DNA of 64,000 nt from Mesorhizobium sp. AR07 (GCF_024746815.1 NZ_CP080525.1:3776501-3840500), one strand, 5' to 3'; shown: positions 1-7,685, counted from the first letter of the stretch. The notes: a model not told the origin generated them from the letters alone. Program-made: numbers and translations.

Positions 1-1
1 C

Positions 2-556
2 GAAGACTTTGCCGACTGGGAATATGGCCTGCTGGCGGCATCGGCGGTCGAATGGTTCGGCGCCCGCGCGGTTTCGCTGACATCAGACGGCAAGCCAGTC
101 ACCGGGATCAGCGGTTTTCGACTGACGCCCGATCGCTCGGCCAGGGTCGATGAGAATACCGATCTCGACGCCATCGCCGTTATCGGCTCAGACCAATGGG
201 CAGGCAAGGCGCCGCCGGACGCGGCGGTACTGCTCACCGCCGTTGCGTCGCGTGGCGGCGTGGTCGGCGGTATTTGCGCCGGCACATTGGCGCTGGCCCG
301 GGCCGGCCTGTTCGAGAACGCCAGGCACACCAGCAATGGCCGCGACTGGATCAACGGCCATGAAGCAGCCTATGCCGGCGACGACAACTATCAGGATGTG
401 CCGCATGCCGTTGCCGACGGCAAAGTCATTTCCGCGCCGGGTTCGGCGCCGGGCACTTTCGCGCTTGCCTTTCTGAAGACGCTCTATCCCGAAAGAGACA
501 GCGATCTCGCGCGGATGCGGACGCTGTTCGCCAAGGAGTATGCTGAAGCCTCCTGA
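2..556 (+). CDS. DJ-1/PfpI-type glutamine amidotransferase-like protein (5' truncated)
   Basis: The frame is open from base 2 to a TGA at 554-556, so the N-terminus lies outside the window and 184 residues are visible. The motif GGICAGT around visible residue 90 is the nucleophile elbow that carries the family's reactive cysteine, followed by a helix (LALARAGL) and a GSAPGTFAL segment typical of the C-terminal half. DJ-1/PfpI proteins include cysteine proteases, glyoxalase III-like enzymes and stress proteins; which this is cannot be read from the fragment. The VOC gene at 620 follows on the same strand after 63 bases and could be co-transcribed; the link of a glyoxalase-fold gene to a PfpI gene is suggestive only. 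Confidence 0.8.
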   Translation, partial: EDFADWEYGLLAASAVEWFGARAVSLTSDGKPVTGISGFRLTPDRSARVDENTDLDAIAVIGSDQWAGKAPPDAAVLLTAVASRGGVVGGICAGTLALARAGLFENARHTSNGRDWINGHEAAYAGDDNYQDVPHAVADGKVISAPGSAPGTFALAFLKTLYPERDSDLARMRTLFAKEYAEAS

Positions 557-619
557 CAGTATGCTGTCAGGATGGACGTGCAATAGGTGTCGCCACCAAA
601 CTTACTTCGGGAGAAACGC

Positions 620-985
620 ATGGTTTTCATTCCTGCAAAAGCCTCGGTCTGGTTCGAGATACCTGTTACCGACATGGACAGAGCGAGGGCCTTCTATGCG
701 TCGGTGCTGCAGAACGACCTGCATCTCGAGGAGAGCGGGCCAAATCCGACCGCGATGTTTGCGGCACAGGACCGGATGGCTGCCGGCCATGTCTATCCCG
801 GCAAGCCTGCGGCGCCCGGAACCGGACCGACCATTCACCTGTCTGTTGCCGCCCCGATCGAGGACGCCATGGAACGGGTGACACGCAATGGCGGCCAGGT
901 CGTCTCGCCGGCCATCTCCATCCCTGCCGGCACATTCGCCTATTGCCTCGACCCTGATGGCAACAGTTTCGGACTCTTTGTCTGA
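620..985 (+). CDS. VOC (glyoxalase/bleomycin-resistance fold) family protein
   Basis: 121 residues. The protein opens with KASVWFEIPVTDMDRARAFY, the usual first beta-strand and helix of a VOC module, and ends with DPDGNSFGLFV, the usual last strand with the metal-site neighbourhood. It is a single-module protein, so it would act as a dimer. Substrate is not evident; such proteins are often annotated as YciI/PhnB-like or glyoxalase-like. The ATG at 620 is chosen because a GGGAG Shine-Dalgarno lies about 8 bases upstream; the frame remains open to an earlier ATG at 587 without a ribosome site. The following gene starts 16 bases after the stop, so the two are probably one transcript. Confidence 0.8.
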   Translation: MVFIPAKASVWFEIPVTDMDRARAFYASVLQNDLHLEESGPNPTAMFAAQDRMAAGHVYPGKPAAPGTGPTIHLSVAAPIEDAMERVTRNGGQVVSPAISIPAGTFAYCLDPDGNSFGLFV

Positions 986-1001
986 GGAGGGACGGCGCGG
1001 A

Positions 1002-1412
1002 ATGGTGAAGAGCTGGAACGACAGGTTGAACACGCCCGGCATCAACGGGGTGAAACCGACGCCGCGTACGATGGCCGATGTTATCGAGGGCCAGCCGATG
1101 CTGGTGCCGACCGCTCGCCAGGTCGATGATTTCATCCGTTCGATCCCCGAAGGCGTCGAGATGGATGTCCGAGCGCTGCGTACGGCACTTGCCCTCGAGC
1201 ATGGCGCTGAAGTGACATGCCCGGTCACCATCGGCTATCATCTGCGCACCGTCGCCGAGGCAGCCAACGAGGATCTCGAACGCGGCATGACGCTGAGCGA
1301 CATTGCGCCCTTCTGGCGCGTGCTCGATGCGAAGACTCCGACCACCGGAAAACTGTCCTTCGGCGCGGCATTCGTCGCCGCGCAGCGCAAGCGCGAAGGG
1401 CTGAAACCATGA
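1002..1412 (+). CDS. MGMT-like (alkyltransferase-fold) conserved protein
   Basis: 136 residues. From memory of the family, the layout ALRTALALEHGAEVTCPVT followed by a TPYWRVL-like element (here APFWRVLD) matches small proteins annotated as MGMT-family or 6-O-methylguanine-DNA methyltransferase-like. The segment VDDFIRSIPEGVEMDVRALRTAL resembles the DNA-binding winged helix of that fold. A canonical PCHR active site is not present; CPV occurs instead, so true alkyltransferase activity is doubtful. The ATG at 1002 has a GAGGAGG ribosome site about 12 bases upstream, overlapping the end of the VOC gene. An in-frame upstream ATG at 888 would overlap that gene and is unlikely. Function uncertain. 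Confidence 0.6.
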   Translation: MVKSWNDRLNTPGINGVKPTPRTMADVIEGQPMLVPTARQVDDFIRSIPEGVEMDVRALRTALALEHGAEVTCPVTIGYHLRTVAEAANEDLERGMTLSDIAPFWRVLDAKTPTTGKLSFGAAFVAAQRKREGLKP

Positions 1413-1413
1413 T

Positions 1414-1458
1414 GCATGCCGCCCAAAAGTGTTTTGCGGTTTTGGGATAACGGCATGC
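1414..1458. repeat. Interspersed palindromic repeat, copy 1
   Basis: Imperfect palindrome built on CCCAAAAG...CGGTTTTGGG with GCATGCC/GGCATGC ends. A second copy begins 16 bases later (1474) and a diverged copy lies at 35421. The two adjacent copies are in direct orientation between a stop codon and the ribosome site of the next gene. Looks like a short non-coding interspersed element of the rhizobial type. Confidence 0.75.
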
Positions 1459-1473
1459 GCAAGAACATGACAC

Positions 1474-1514
1474 ATGCCGCCCAAAAGTGTTCTGCGGTTT
1501 TGGGCGACATGCAT
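1474..1514. repeat. Interspersed palindromic repeat, copy 2
   Basis: ATGCCGCCCAAAAG...CGGTTTTGGGCGACATGCAT; the 9-base arms CGCCCAAAA and TTTTGGGCG flank an 11-base spacer. It nearly matches copy 1. Its first three bases form an ATG in frame with the downstream regulator, but this is a by-product of the repeat rather than a start codon. Confidence 0.75.
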
Positions 1515-1539
1515 AGAAACAACGCCGAGGGACCATACG

Positions 1540-2259
1540 ATGCGACGCGCCGACAGGCTCTTCCAGATCGTGCAGCATCTGCGCGGTGGCCGCTTGGTCA
1601 CCGCCCAGAAGCTTGGCACGTGGCTCGAGGTTTCCGAGCGAACCATCTACCGCGATATCGCAGACCTGCAGTCGACCGGCGTGCCGATCGACGGCGAGGC
1701 CGGCGTTGGTTACATGATGAGGGAGGGTTTCGACCTTCCGCCGCTGATGTTCACGCGTGACGAGATCGTGGCGCTGGTTGCCGGCGCCCGCATGGTGCGC
1801 GCCTTTGGCGGCGCGGCCATGGCGAGGGCCGCCGACGAGGCGCTGGTCAAGATCGGTGCGGTGCTGCCGGATGCCGAAAAGGACCGTATCGCCCGCACCG
1901 AGATCCACACCCCGATGTGGGTGGTGAGCGACGCCGCCCGCGAGGCGATCGACCTGATCGAGCGCGCGGTCGAAAAGCGCCAGGTGCTGACCATCGACTA
2001 TTGCGACGAAGCCGGCCGCGGCACCGCGCGCGATATCCGTCCGCTCGGCTTGTGGTTCTGGGGTAAGGTGTGGACGCTGGTTGCCTGGTGCGAGATGCGC
2101 GACGATTTTCGCGCCTTCCGCATCGATCGCATCGCCTCGGTGATCATCGCCGGCCGCATCTTCAAGCCGGAGCGCGGCAAGCAGCTTGCCGACTTCTACC
2201 GGGCGGTCGAGCGCAGTGAGGATTACGGCATGGCGCCGGACCGCTCTGCGCGAAGCTGA
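1540..2259 (+). CDS. YafY-type HTH/WYL-domain transcriptional regulator
   Basis: 239 residues. Residues 1-60 form a DeoR-like helix-turn-helix (RRADRLFQIVQHLRGGRLVTA and the recognition helix SERTIYRDIADLQ). A WYL domain follows in the C-terminal half; the signature appears as WFWGKVWTLVAWCEMRDDFRAFRIDRI. Proteins of this layout are usually local repressors that bind a small ligand or nucleic acid through WYL. The frame is open back to 1474, but the first 22 codons there are repeat sequence, so the ATG at 1540 with an upstream GAGGGA is preferred. The target may be the VOC/MGMT-like genes upstream, but no operator was recognised. Confidence 0.85.
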   Translation: MRRADRLFQIVQHLRGGRLVTAQKLGTWLEVSERTIYRDIADLQSTGVPIDGEAGVGYMMREGFDLPPLMFTRDEIVALVAGARMVRAFGGAAMARAADEALVKIGAVLPDAEKDRIARTEIHTPMWVVSDAAREAIDLIERAVEKRQVLTIDYCDEAGRGTARDIRPLGLWFWGKVWTLVAWCEMRDDFRAFRIDRIASVIIAGRIFKPERGKQLADFYRAVERSEDYGMAPDRSARS

Positions 2260-2268
2260 GGTTCAGGT

Positions 2269-2299
2269 CTTCCCTTCTCCTCTTGTGGGAGAAGGGAAG
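2269..2299. terminator. Hairpin between convergent genes
   Basis: Perfect 12-base arms CTTCCCTTCTCC and GGAGAAGGGAAG around a 7-base loop, placed between the stop codons of the WYL regulator and trcR. There is no strong T-run on either side, so it may be a bidirectional transcription stop or a copy of the common rhizobial CTTCTCC...GGAGAAG repeat, or both. Confidence 0.6.
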
Positions 2300-2310
2300 T
2301 GAGCTGTGCC

Positions 2311-3003
2311 TCACTCGTCGTCGTTATCGGTATTCTTCGACTTCAAAGCCGAGAGCTTGGCGAAAACGGCGTTGGCGTCGAGTTCTGCGTCCTCGTCCTT
2401 GGGCTTCTCGGGGGCCGGCACCAGACGCTCGGTCAAGGCCGCCGGCAGCAGCGTGTCGCCGACCGGCTGCGCTTGCTCGCGACCACGCGAAGCGCGGTTG
2501 ACTTCCATGTCGAGGTCGATCTGCGAGGCGAGGCCCAGCGTCACCGGGTCCATCGGCTGCAGATTGGCCGAGTTCCAGTGCTTGCGCTCGCGGATCTGTT
2601 CGATCGTCGACTTGGTGGTGCCGACGAGGCGCGAAATCTGCGCGTCCTTGAGTTCGGGATGGTTGCGCACCAGCCACAGAATGGCATTCGGCCGGTCCTG
2701 ACGCTTCGACAGCGGCGTGTAGCGTGGCCCCTTGCGCTTCGATTCCGGCACGCGGACCTTGGGGTCCGAAAGCTTCAGGCGCTGGTTCGGGTCCTTCTCG
2801 GCACGCGCGATCTCGTCACGGGTCAGCTGGCCGGTCATGATCGGGTCCATGCCCTTGATGCCTTGCGCCGATTCGCCGTCGGCGATCGCCTTGACCTCGA
2901 GCGGATGCAGCCCGCAGAACTGCGCGATCTGCTCGAAGGAAAGCGCGGTGTTGTCGACCAGCCAGACAGCGGTCGCCTTGGGCATCAGCAGCGTATTGGC
3001 CAT
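2311..3003 (-). CDS. trcR: Cell-cycle transcriptional regulator TrcR (DUF1013)
   Basis: 230 residues, the usual size for the alphaproteobacterial DUF1013 family now called TrcR. The start MANTLLMPKATAVWLVDN is characteristic. An N-terminal helix-turn-helix-like segment (about residues 19-40) and a second one (about 107-140, ILWLVRNHPELKDAQISRLVG) suggest DNA binding. The C-terminus is acidic and ends TDNDDE. In other alphaproteobacteria the family is tied to cell-cycle gene control; that role is transferred here by family only. The ATG at 3003 is chosen over an upstream one at 3063 because family members begin at MANTLL and an AAGGA lies upstream. Confidence 0.85.
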   Translation of the reverse strand: MANTLLMPKATAVWLVDNTALSFEQIAQFCGLHPLEVKAIADGESAQGIKGMDPIMTGQLTRDEIARAEKDPNQRLKLSDPKVRVPESKRKGPRYTPLSKRQDRPNAILWLVRNHPELKDAQISRLVGTTKSTIEQIRERKHWNSANLQPMDPVTLGLASQIDLDMEVNRASRGREQAQPVGDTLLPAALTERLVPAPEKPKDEDAELDANAVFAKLSALKSKNTDNDDE

Positions 3004-3284
3004 TTCAAAAAATCCTTCTCGTTCGCCCGCGTTCCCGCGCGGGCGGTGGTTTAGAGCCACCAAAATGGGAAATTCGCGGTCTGTATAACCGCTCTCGGGC
3101 CGTTTCGCAACGTTTTTGGAAGCAGCGACCGGGCCGCGCTCATGCCATCGAGCGGAGCGAATTCAAAACCGACATGGCGATGATCTCAAGGGGGCATCTC
3201 CAGGCAATCGTCAGACCGCCAAGGGCGCAAAGCTGAGATCGACCGCTGATTGCTGTCGGGCGGCATTCGGCTGGTGTCGACCCC
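3004..3284. other. Intergenic region upstream of trcR
   Basis: About 280 bases between the trcR start and the DUF1127 terminator. It must hold the minus-strand trcR promoter. No convincing ORF, tRNA or known RNA family was recognised. A small RNA cannot be excluded. Confidence 0.5.
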
Positions 3285-3323
3285 AAAACGACAAAACCCG
3301 CCGGACTGGGTCCAGCGGGCTTG
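3285..3323 (-). terminator. Rho-independent terminator of the DUF1127 gene
   Basis: Read on the minus strand, GCCCGCTGGAC...GTCCGGCGGG forms a GC-rich stem and is followed directly by TTTTGTCGTTTT. It lies about 70 bases past the DUF1127 stop. Confidence 0.75.
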
Positions 3324-3395
3324 GAACCGCGACGGAAAATCCGTCTGGTGCGGCTCTGGCTTGCAAGGCGCGACCTTTGCAGGTCACGCTTTACG

Positions 3396-3536
3396 TCAGA
3401 TCGCTTTGCGGGCGATCTTTTCGATGTCGGCGCGATTGATGCCGAGATCGCTGAGTTGACGTGCGTTGAGGCGGTTCAGTTCGCGCACGGTCTCGGTGTA
3501 CATGCGCCAGTTACGGAAAGCGCGGATCGGGTTCAT
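3396..3536 (-). CDS. DUF1127 small arginine-rich protein
   Basis: 46 residues, starting MNPIRAFRNWRMYTETVREL and containing the family core LNARQLSDLGINRADIEKIAR. This is the typical length of the short alphaproteobacterial DUF1127 proteins, several of which are induced by stress or nutrient shift and some of which bind RNA. The ATG at 3536 is preceded by GGAGG at about 7 bases. The gene is a single cistron with its own terminator. Its 5' region is AT-rich and holds a TGC-repeat element at 3632-3643. Confidence 0.9.
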   Translation of the reverse strand: MNPIRAFRNWRMYTETVRELNRLNARQLSDLGINRADIEKIARKAI

Positions 3537-3631
3537 GGTAGTCCTCCAGTGATTTGTTCGTTTCGGTGATGCTCAAATAGTCATCATCGATCAGGACTTG
3601 AACGGCCGATTTTGCATAGCAATGATGCAAA

Positions 3632-3643
3632 TGCTGCATTGCA
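3632..3643. promoter_or_regulatory. TGC-repeat element, possible PhaR-type operator
   Basis: TGCTGCATTGCA, about 96 bases upstream of the DUF1127 start; its reverse complement TGCAATGCAGCA differs by one base from TGCAGTGCAGCA upstream of bdhA (60858-60869). PhaR proteins of alphaproteobacteria are known to bind TGC-rich sites. The assignment is inference. Confidence 0.35.
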
Positions 3644-3733
3644 CCATTAAGCCTTTGTTCATCTTGTAGGCAGGGAAGACACACGCCCCAGGACATGTCG
3701 AGATTCAGGTCAGGCCGTATCGAAGTAAGTAGG

Positions 3734-3782
3734 CACCGGAGGCGCAGGTATCAGCCATTTGCAGGCCGGCTGAATCTCGATA
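3734..3782. repeat. Interspersed repeat abutting a stop codon (copy A)
   Basis: ACCGGAGGCGCAGG...CCATTTGCAGGCCGGC...TGAATCTCGAT. It aligns with 58758-58813, sharing the exact core GCCATTTGCAGGCCGGC (the 58 kb copy has four extra bases after the core). Both copies sit just downstream of the stop codon of a minus-strand gene. Confidence 0.6.
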
Positions 3783-3786
3783 CGTC

Positions 3787-4797
3787 CTAGCCGACGTCGA
3801 GCACGATCTTGCCGATATGCTCGCCGTCCTCCATGCGCTCATGCGCCCGCCAGGCTTCGCTGAGCGGGAAGATCATGTCCATGACCGGAGCCACCTTGCG
3901 CGTGCCGAGCAACGGCCACACCTGCGCCTCCAGCACTGCTGCGATCGCCGCCTTGAACTCGACGGTCCGTGGCCGCAGCGTCGAACCCGTGTGAGTCAAC
4001 CGCTTGACCATGATCTTGGAAAAGTCGGCGCTCGCCACGGCGCCAGCCTGCACGGCGATCTGGACAATGCGGCCCTCGACCGCAGCGGCCTCGTAATTGC
4101 GCGCCACATAGTCGCCGCCGACCATATCGAGGATGACGTTGGCGCCCTTGCCCCCGGTCGCCTCCTTGACCGCGGCGACGAAATCCTCCTCGCGATAATT
4201 GATCGCCCAGTCGGCGCCGAGCTGCAGGCAGGCGTCGCATTTCTCCTTGTTGCCGGCTGTGGTGATGACATAGGCGCCGAATGCCGAGGCAAGCTGGATT
4301 GCCGTTGTGCCGATGCCGGACGAGCCGCCATGGACAAGCAATGTCTCGCCGCTCTTCAGGCCGCCGCGTTCGAACACATTGTGCCAGACGGTAAAATAGT
4401 TTTCCGGCACCGCCGCCGCTTCGGTGTGGGTAAAGCCGGCCGGCAGCGGCAGCACGCTGCCGGCATGGACCTTGACATATTCGGCATAGCCGCCGCCCGG
4501 CGTCAGAGCGCAAACGCGGTCGCCGATGCGCCAGCGCGATATGTCGTCGCCAAGGGCGGCCACTTCGCCCGAGGCTTCGAGGCCCGGCAAGTCGGATGCA
4601 CCGGGCGGCGGCGGATAAGCGCCCTTACGCTGCTGGACATCGGGCCGGTTGACGCCGGCGGCATGCACCTTGATCAGGATCTCGCCGGGGCCGGGCTGCG
4701 GCACGTCGCGCGTTTCCGGTTTCAGCACTCGGGGGCCACCGGGTTCGGAGATCGCAATGGCCGTCATTCTTGCCGGAATTTTCTGTCCGCTCGCCAT
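3787..4797 (-). CDS. NAD(P)H-quinone oxidoreductase, zinc-independent MDR family
   Basis: 336 residues, the normal length for quinone oxidoreductases of the medium-chain dehydrogenase/reductase superfamily. The N-terminal GroES-like domain contains AAGVNRPDVQQRKGAYPPPPG, and the Rossmann domain carries the nucleotide loop VHGGSSGIGTTAIQ around residue 155. The structural and catalytic zinc ligands of alcohol dehydrogenases are absent, as expected. The PIG3/TP53I3-like subgroup is the closest recalled match (YPPPPGASDLPGLEASG). It would reduce quinones or related carbonyls with NADPH in the cytoplasm. It is divergent from the DUF1192 gene at 4910. Confidence 0.85.
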   Translation of the reverse strand: MASGQKIPARMTAIAISEPGGPRVLKPETRDVPQPGPGEILIKVHAAGVNRPDVQQRKGAYPPPPGASDLPGLEASGEVAALGDDISRWRIGDRVCALTPGGGYAEYVKVHAGSVLPLPAGFTHTEAAAVPENYFTVWHNVFERGGLKSGETLLVHGGSSGIGTTAIQLASAFGAYVITTAGNKEKCDACLQLGADWAINYREEDFVAAVKEATGGKGANVILDMVGGDYVARNYEAAAVEGRIVQIAVQAGAVASADFSKIMVKRLTHTGSTLRPRTVEFKAAIAAVLEAQVWPLLGTRKVAPVMDMIFPLSEAWRAHERMEDGEHIGKIVLDVG

Positions 4798-4909
4798 GGA
4801 TTTTCCCGTCTCCGTAATGCCGGTCTTTCGGCAGCGTTTGCATCCGTGCCCTTGCCCTATGTATGCTCATTGCCAAATCACGCAAATGGTCAATCAGGGA
4901 GGAGCGACG

Positions 4910-5104
4910 ATGGCGATCTTCGACGACGAACCCAAGAAGAAAGCACGCCCGCACGAGATCGGGCAGGACCTGTCGCTGCTTTCCGTCAGTGACTTGACCG
5001 AGCGCATCGGCATCCTGCGCGGCGAGATCGCCCGATTGGAAGCCGAGCTCAAGGCCAAGGACACCACCAAATCGGCCGCCGAGGCGCTGTTCCGCCGCGG
5101 ATAG
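4910..5104 (+). CDS. DUF1192 small coiled-coil protein
   Basis: 64 residues. The core LSVSDLTERIGILRGEIARLEAEL is a predicted short coiled coil and is the recognised feature of DUF1192 proteins of Rhizobiales. Function is unknown. The ATG at 4910 is preceded by GGGAGGAG; the frame runs open further upstream but without a ribosome site. It is divergent from the quinone oxidoreductase gene, so their promoters share about 110 bases. Confidence 0.85.
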   Translation: MAIFDDEPKKKARPHEIGQDLSLLSVSDLTERIGILRGEIARLEAELKAKDTTKSAAEALFRRG

Positions 5105-5194
5105 ACGCGCCGGCGCGAAGGTCCGCCGCCGAAAAGCCCGAATGCGACTGTCTTCAGACCCAGCGCCCCTGTGAAACTCGAGCCGGATCAAACA

Positions 5195-6442
5195 ATGTTC
5201 GCAACCTACAGGCCGATCCTCTCGCTGCTTCGCGGCACCGCATTCCTGCTCGCGGCGTCTGGATTGCACGGGCTGCTGTTGCCCCTGCGCGGCCAACTGG
5301 AAGGCTTCTCGACCGCATCGCTCGGCCTGATGGGCACGGCCTGGGCCGGCGGCTTCGTCACCGGCTGCTTCTTTGCCCCGCGCCTCGTGCGGCGCGCCGG
5401 CCATGTGCGCGCCTTCGGCGCCTTTGCCGCGTCGGGCGCCATCGTGGCGCTGCTCACCGGGCTGATCATCGATGAATATGTCTGGATCCTGCTGCGCGCC
5501 TTCACCGGCTTCACCATGGCCGGCGCCTTCATGGTCATCGAGAGCTGGCTGAACGAGAAGGCCACCAACGAGAACCGCGGCACCGTCTTCGGCCTCTACA
5601 TGATGGTCACCTATGCCTCGATCATGGGCGGGCAGATGATCGTCGCCGGTGGCGACGTGAGGTCGGCGTCGCTGTTCATGATCACCGGCATCCTGTTCTG
5701 CCTGTCGCTGATCCCGACAGCGGTCTCGACCGCCTCCCACCCCAAGCCGCTGCAGGATGTCTCGCTCGACGTCAAAGGCCTTTATGCCAATTCGCCGGTA
5801 TCGGCTGTCGCTTGCCTTCTGATCGGCATCGCCAATGGTGCCTGGGGTACGCTTGGCGCCGTCTATGGCGCCCGCATCGGCATCTCCACGGCCGAGATCG
5901 CCCTGATGATGAGCCTGGTGGTGGTCGCCGGTGCGGCCATGCAGCTTCCGGCCGGACGTCTCTCCGACAAGACCGACCGGCGTTTCGTGCTGGCGGGCGC
6001 TGCCTTCGGCGCAGCCTTGTTCGCGCTTGCGATCTTCCTGTTCGAGCCACGCTCCGCCGTGTTCGTCATCGTCTGCACCGCCGCCTACGGTGCCTTCGCC
6101 TACACGCTCTATTCGATCGCAGTGGCGCATGCCAACGACCACGCCCGCTCCGAGGATTTCGTCAAGGTATCGGGCGGCCTGCTGCTGCTCTATGGCTTCG
6201 GCACGATGATAGGGCCCTTGCTGGCGGCCGCCTTGATGGGCTGGATGCGCCCGGAAGGCCTGTTCCTGGCGACCGCCTTCGCCCATCTCAGCCTGGCGGG
6301 CTATACGCTGCTGCGCATCAGCCGCCGCGCTCCGGTGCCGATCGGCGACCGCGACGCCTTCAAGACGCAGCCGGCCGACCGTTCGGTGACGCCGGAAGCA
6401 TTGCGACTTGATCCACGCAGAAAAGCTGAAACCACCGGTTGA
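5195..6442 (+). CDS. MFS transporter
   Basis: 415 residues with about 12 hydrophobic segments. Between the second and third segments is the loop FFAPRLVRRAGHVRAF, a version of the MFS GxLaDrxGrr signature; a comparable PAGRLSDKTDRRFVL follows in the C-terminal half. The layout resembles YcaD/YfkF-like carriers of unknown substrate that are common in Rhizobiales. The start at ATG 5195 gives a normal first membrane helix; a GTG at 5171 would add eight polar residues. The C-terminal 40 residues are charged and cytoplasmic. No neighbour indicates the substrate. Confidence 0.85.
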   Translation: MFATYRPILSLLRGTAFLLAASGLHGLLLPLRGQLEGFSTASLGLMGTAWAGGFVTGCFFAPRLVRRAGHVRAFGAFAASGAIVALLTGLIIDEYVWILLRAFTGFTMAGAFMVIESWLNEKATNENRGTVFGLYMMVTYASIMGGQMIVAGGDVRSASLFMITGILFCLSLIPTAVSTASHPKPLQDVSLDVKGLYANSPVSAVACLLIGIANGAWGTLGAVYGARIGISTAEIALMMSLVVVAGAAMQLPAGRLSDKTDRRFVLAGAAFGAALFALAIFLFEPRSAVFVIVCTAAYGAFAYTLYSIAVAHANDHARSEDFVKVSGGLLLLYGFGTMIGPLLAAALMGWMRPEGLFLATAFAHLSLAGYTLLRISRRAPVPIGDRDAFKTQPADRSVTPEALRLDPRRKAETTG

Positions 6443-6473
6443 GATTCGAAAGACTTTGCCTCACTAATAGGGC

Positions 6474-6737
6474 ATGTTGTTTTCCGACGCCTTCATGGCG
6501 ATTGCCGACCCCAACCGGCGTTATCTCTTGGAAGAGCTCCGCCGCGGCCCGAAGACTGTCAATCAACTGGCAGCGGGTTTGCCTGTATCGCGCCCGGCTG
6601 TGTCGCAACATTTGAAGGTGCTGCTCGATGCCGGGCTGGTCAACGCCAAGGCCGAAGGCACTAGGCGCGTCTATACTGTAAGCAATGCCGGCTTCCTGAA
6701 ACTCAACATCTGGCTCGATCAGTTCTGGGAAGCGTGA
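6474..6737 (+). CDS. ArsR-family HTH regulator (short)
   Basis: 87 residues, just a winged helix: ADPNRRYLLEELRRGPKTVNQLAAG and the recognition helix SRPAVSQHLKVLLDAGLV. The metal-binding cysteines of arsenic or cadmium sensors are missing. ArsR proteins of this metal-free type are commonly paired with SRPBCC/AHSA1 genes, and one lies tail-to-tail at 6769. The ATG at 6474 has little in the way of a ribosome site, so the mRNA may be leaderless or the start slightly misplaced. Confidence 0.8.
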   Translation: MLFSDAFMAIADPNRRYLLEELRRGPKTVNQLAAGLPVSRPAVSQHLKVLLDAGLVNAKAEGTRRVYTVSNAGFLKLNIWLDQFWEA

Positions 6738-6768
6738 CCACTCGAGTCGCCCGACAGATCATCCCATT

Positions 6769-7233
6769 TCAGTCCTTCGTGCCCAGGAAGGCGCCAAGCG
6801 CATCGAGCAACAGCCTGGTCCCGTGCTCGCGTGTCTCCGACTTGTCATGGCCGTCCAGGAAAGCGCCTTGCTCTGTCAGCACCAACCGCGTCCCCTCGCC
6901 TTCCGCAAGGAGTTCGATCGTGGCCAGCGACACCGAAATGCGGGTTTCGCCAAACAGCATCTCGTAGCTGTAGACGATGCGCTGGTCCGGCACGATGTCC
7001 TGATAGATAGCGTTGTAGACGTGGACCGGCCCATCCTTCGGCCCACCGGCATTGACCTCCTTGCCGCCGACGCGGAAATCCATCTCGTGCCTGTGGGTCA
7101 TCGGATTGTCGGGGTCGGCGAACCAGCGTTTCTTGGCGGCCGGATTGCTGAGCGCAAAATAGACCTTCGCGGGCGACGCCGGATAGAAGCGCTCGATGAC
7201 GAAGGTGGAGTGGACGACGGAATGTCCGGTCAC
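6769..7233 (-). CDS. SRPBCC (AHSA1-like) family protein A
   Basis: 154 residues. The opening TFVIERFYPASPAKVYFALSNPAAKKRWF is the typical first strand and helices of an AHSA1/START-like fold, with the family's DFRVGGKE strand near residue 65 and an ALGAFLGTKD C-terminal helix. Such proteins bind hydrophobic ligands; the precise job is unknown. The start is GTG at 7233, with GGAGAAA about 6 bases upstream; the frame stays open further upstream, but that part is low-quality sequence overlapping the next gene. Last of a minus-strand series with a SnoaL-like gene and a second SRPBCC gene. Confidence 0.8.
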   Translation of the reverse strand: MTGHSVVHSTFVIERFYPASPAKVYFALSNPAAKKRWFADPDNPMTHRHEMDFRVGGKEVNAGGPKDGPVHVYNAIYQDIVPDQRIVYSYEMLFGETRISVSLATIELLAEGEGTRLVLTEQGAFLDGHDKSETREHGTRLLLDALGAFLGTKD

Positions 7234-7267
7234 GGGTTTCTCCTCTGTGGTTGATCGAACTGGCCAG

Positions 7268-7633
7268 TTATGGCTGCGGAACGAAAACGCCATCCTTCCA
7301 GGCGGCGCCGAAATAGACCTCCACGCTGCGCAGCTGGTCGTCGCGGAACGAATGGAGTTCGGTGTTGCGGAAGGTCTTGCCGTCCGATGTTTCGCAGCGG
7401 TAGAGAACGAAAACCGCATCGCCGTCCTCGCAGATTCTGTCGACGGTGATGGACCTGATGAGCTTGTTGTTCGGCCAGCAGCGCACGAAATAGGTCGCGC
7501 GGTCGATGGCATCGTCATAGGGGCTGGTGAAGGTGAAATCGTCGGTCAGTGCCGCCTCCATAATCGCGCGGTCGTTTGCCCGATAGGCCGCGAAATAGCT
7601 GCGCACCAAGTCCGATCTGCTTTTGCCATGCAT
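7268..7633 (-). CDS. SnoaL/NTF2-like protein
   Basis: 121 residues of the cone-shaped NTF2 fold: a helical start (RSDLVRSYFAAYRANDRAIMEAAL), the strand DDFTFTSPYDD, and a C-terminal sheet ending EVYFGAAW. The family includes ketosteroid isomerase-like and polyketide cyclase-like enzymes and many of unknown activity. It lies between two SRPBCC genes in the same orientation with gaps of 34 and 52 bases, which suggests one operon. No catalytic residues could be assigned with confidence. Confidence 0.8.
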   Translation of the reverse strand: MHGKSRSDLVRSYFAAYRANDRAIMEAALTDDFTFTSPYDDAIDRATYFVRCWPNNKLIRSITVDRICEDGDAVFVLYRCETSDGKTFRNTELHSFRDDQLRSVEVYFGAAWKDGVFVPQP

Positions 7634-7685
7634 GATGATTGCTCCTCTGGTTTCAGCGGCGCCCGTTCCGATCGATCGCTGCTTG

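Noticed and set aside
888..1001. Upstream in-frame ATG that would extend the MGMT-like protein by 38 residues
   Set aside because: It lies entirely within the VOC gene in another frame, has no ribosome site, and GAGGAGG precedes the ATG at 1002.
1474..1539. Extra 22 N-terminal residues for the WYL regulator
   Set aside because: The codons are made of an interspersed repeat, and the family starts at the HTH encoded from 1540.
3004..3284. A small regulatory RNA between trcR and DUF1127
   Set aside because: No recognisable RNA family, promoter-terminator pair or conserved structure could be shown.
4625..6286. A 553-codon open frame on the minus strand opposite the MFS gene
   Set aside because: It is rich in Gly, Gln, His and Arg with no domain and covers the MFS, DUF1192 and the start of the oxidoreductase; it is an antisense shadow of GC-rich coding DNA.
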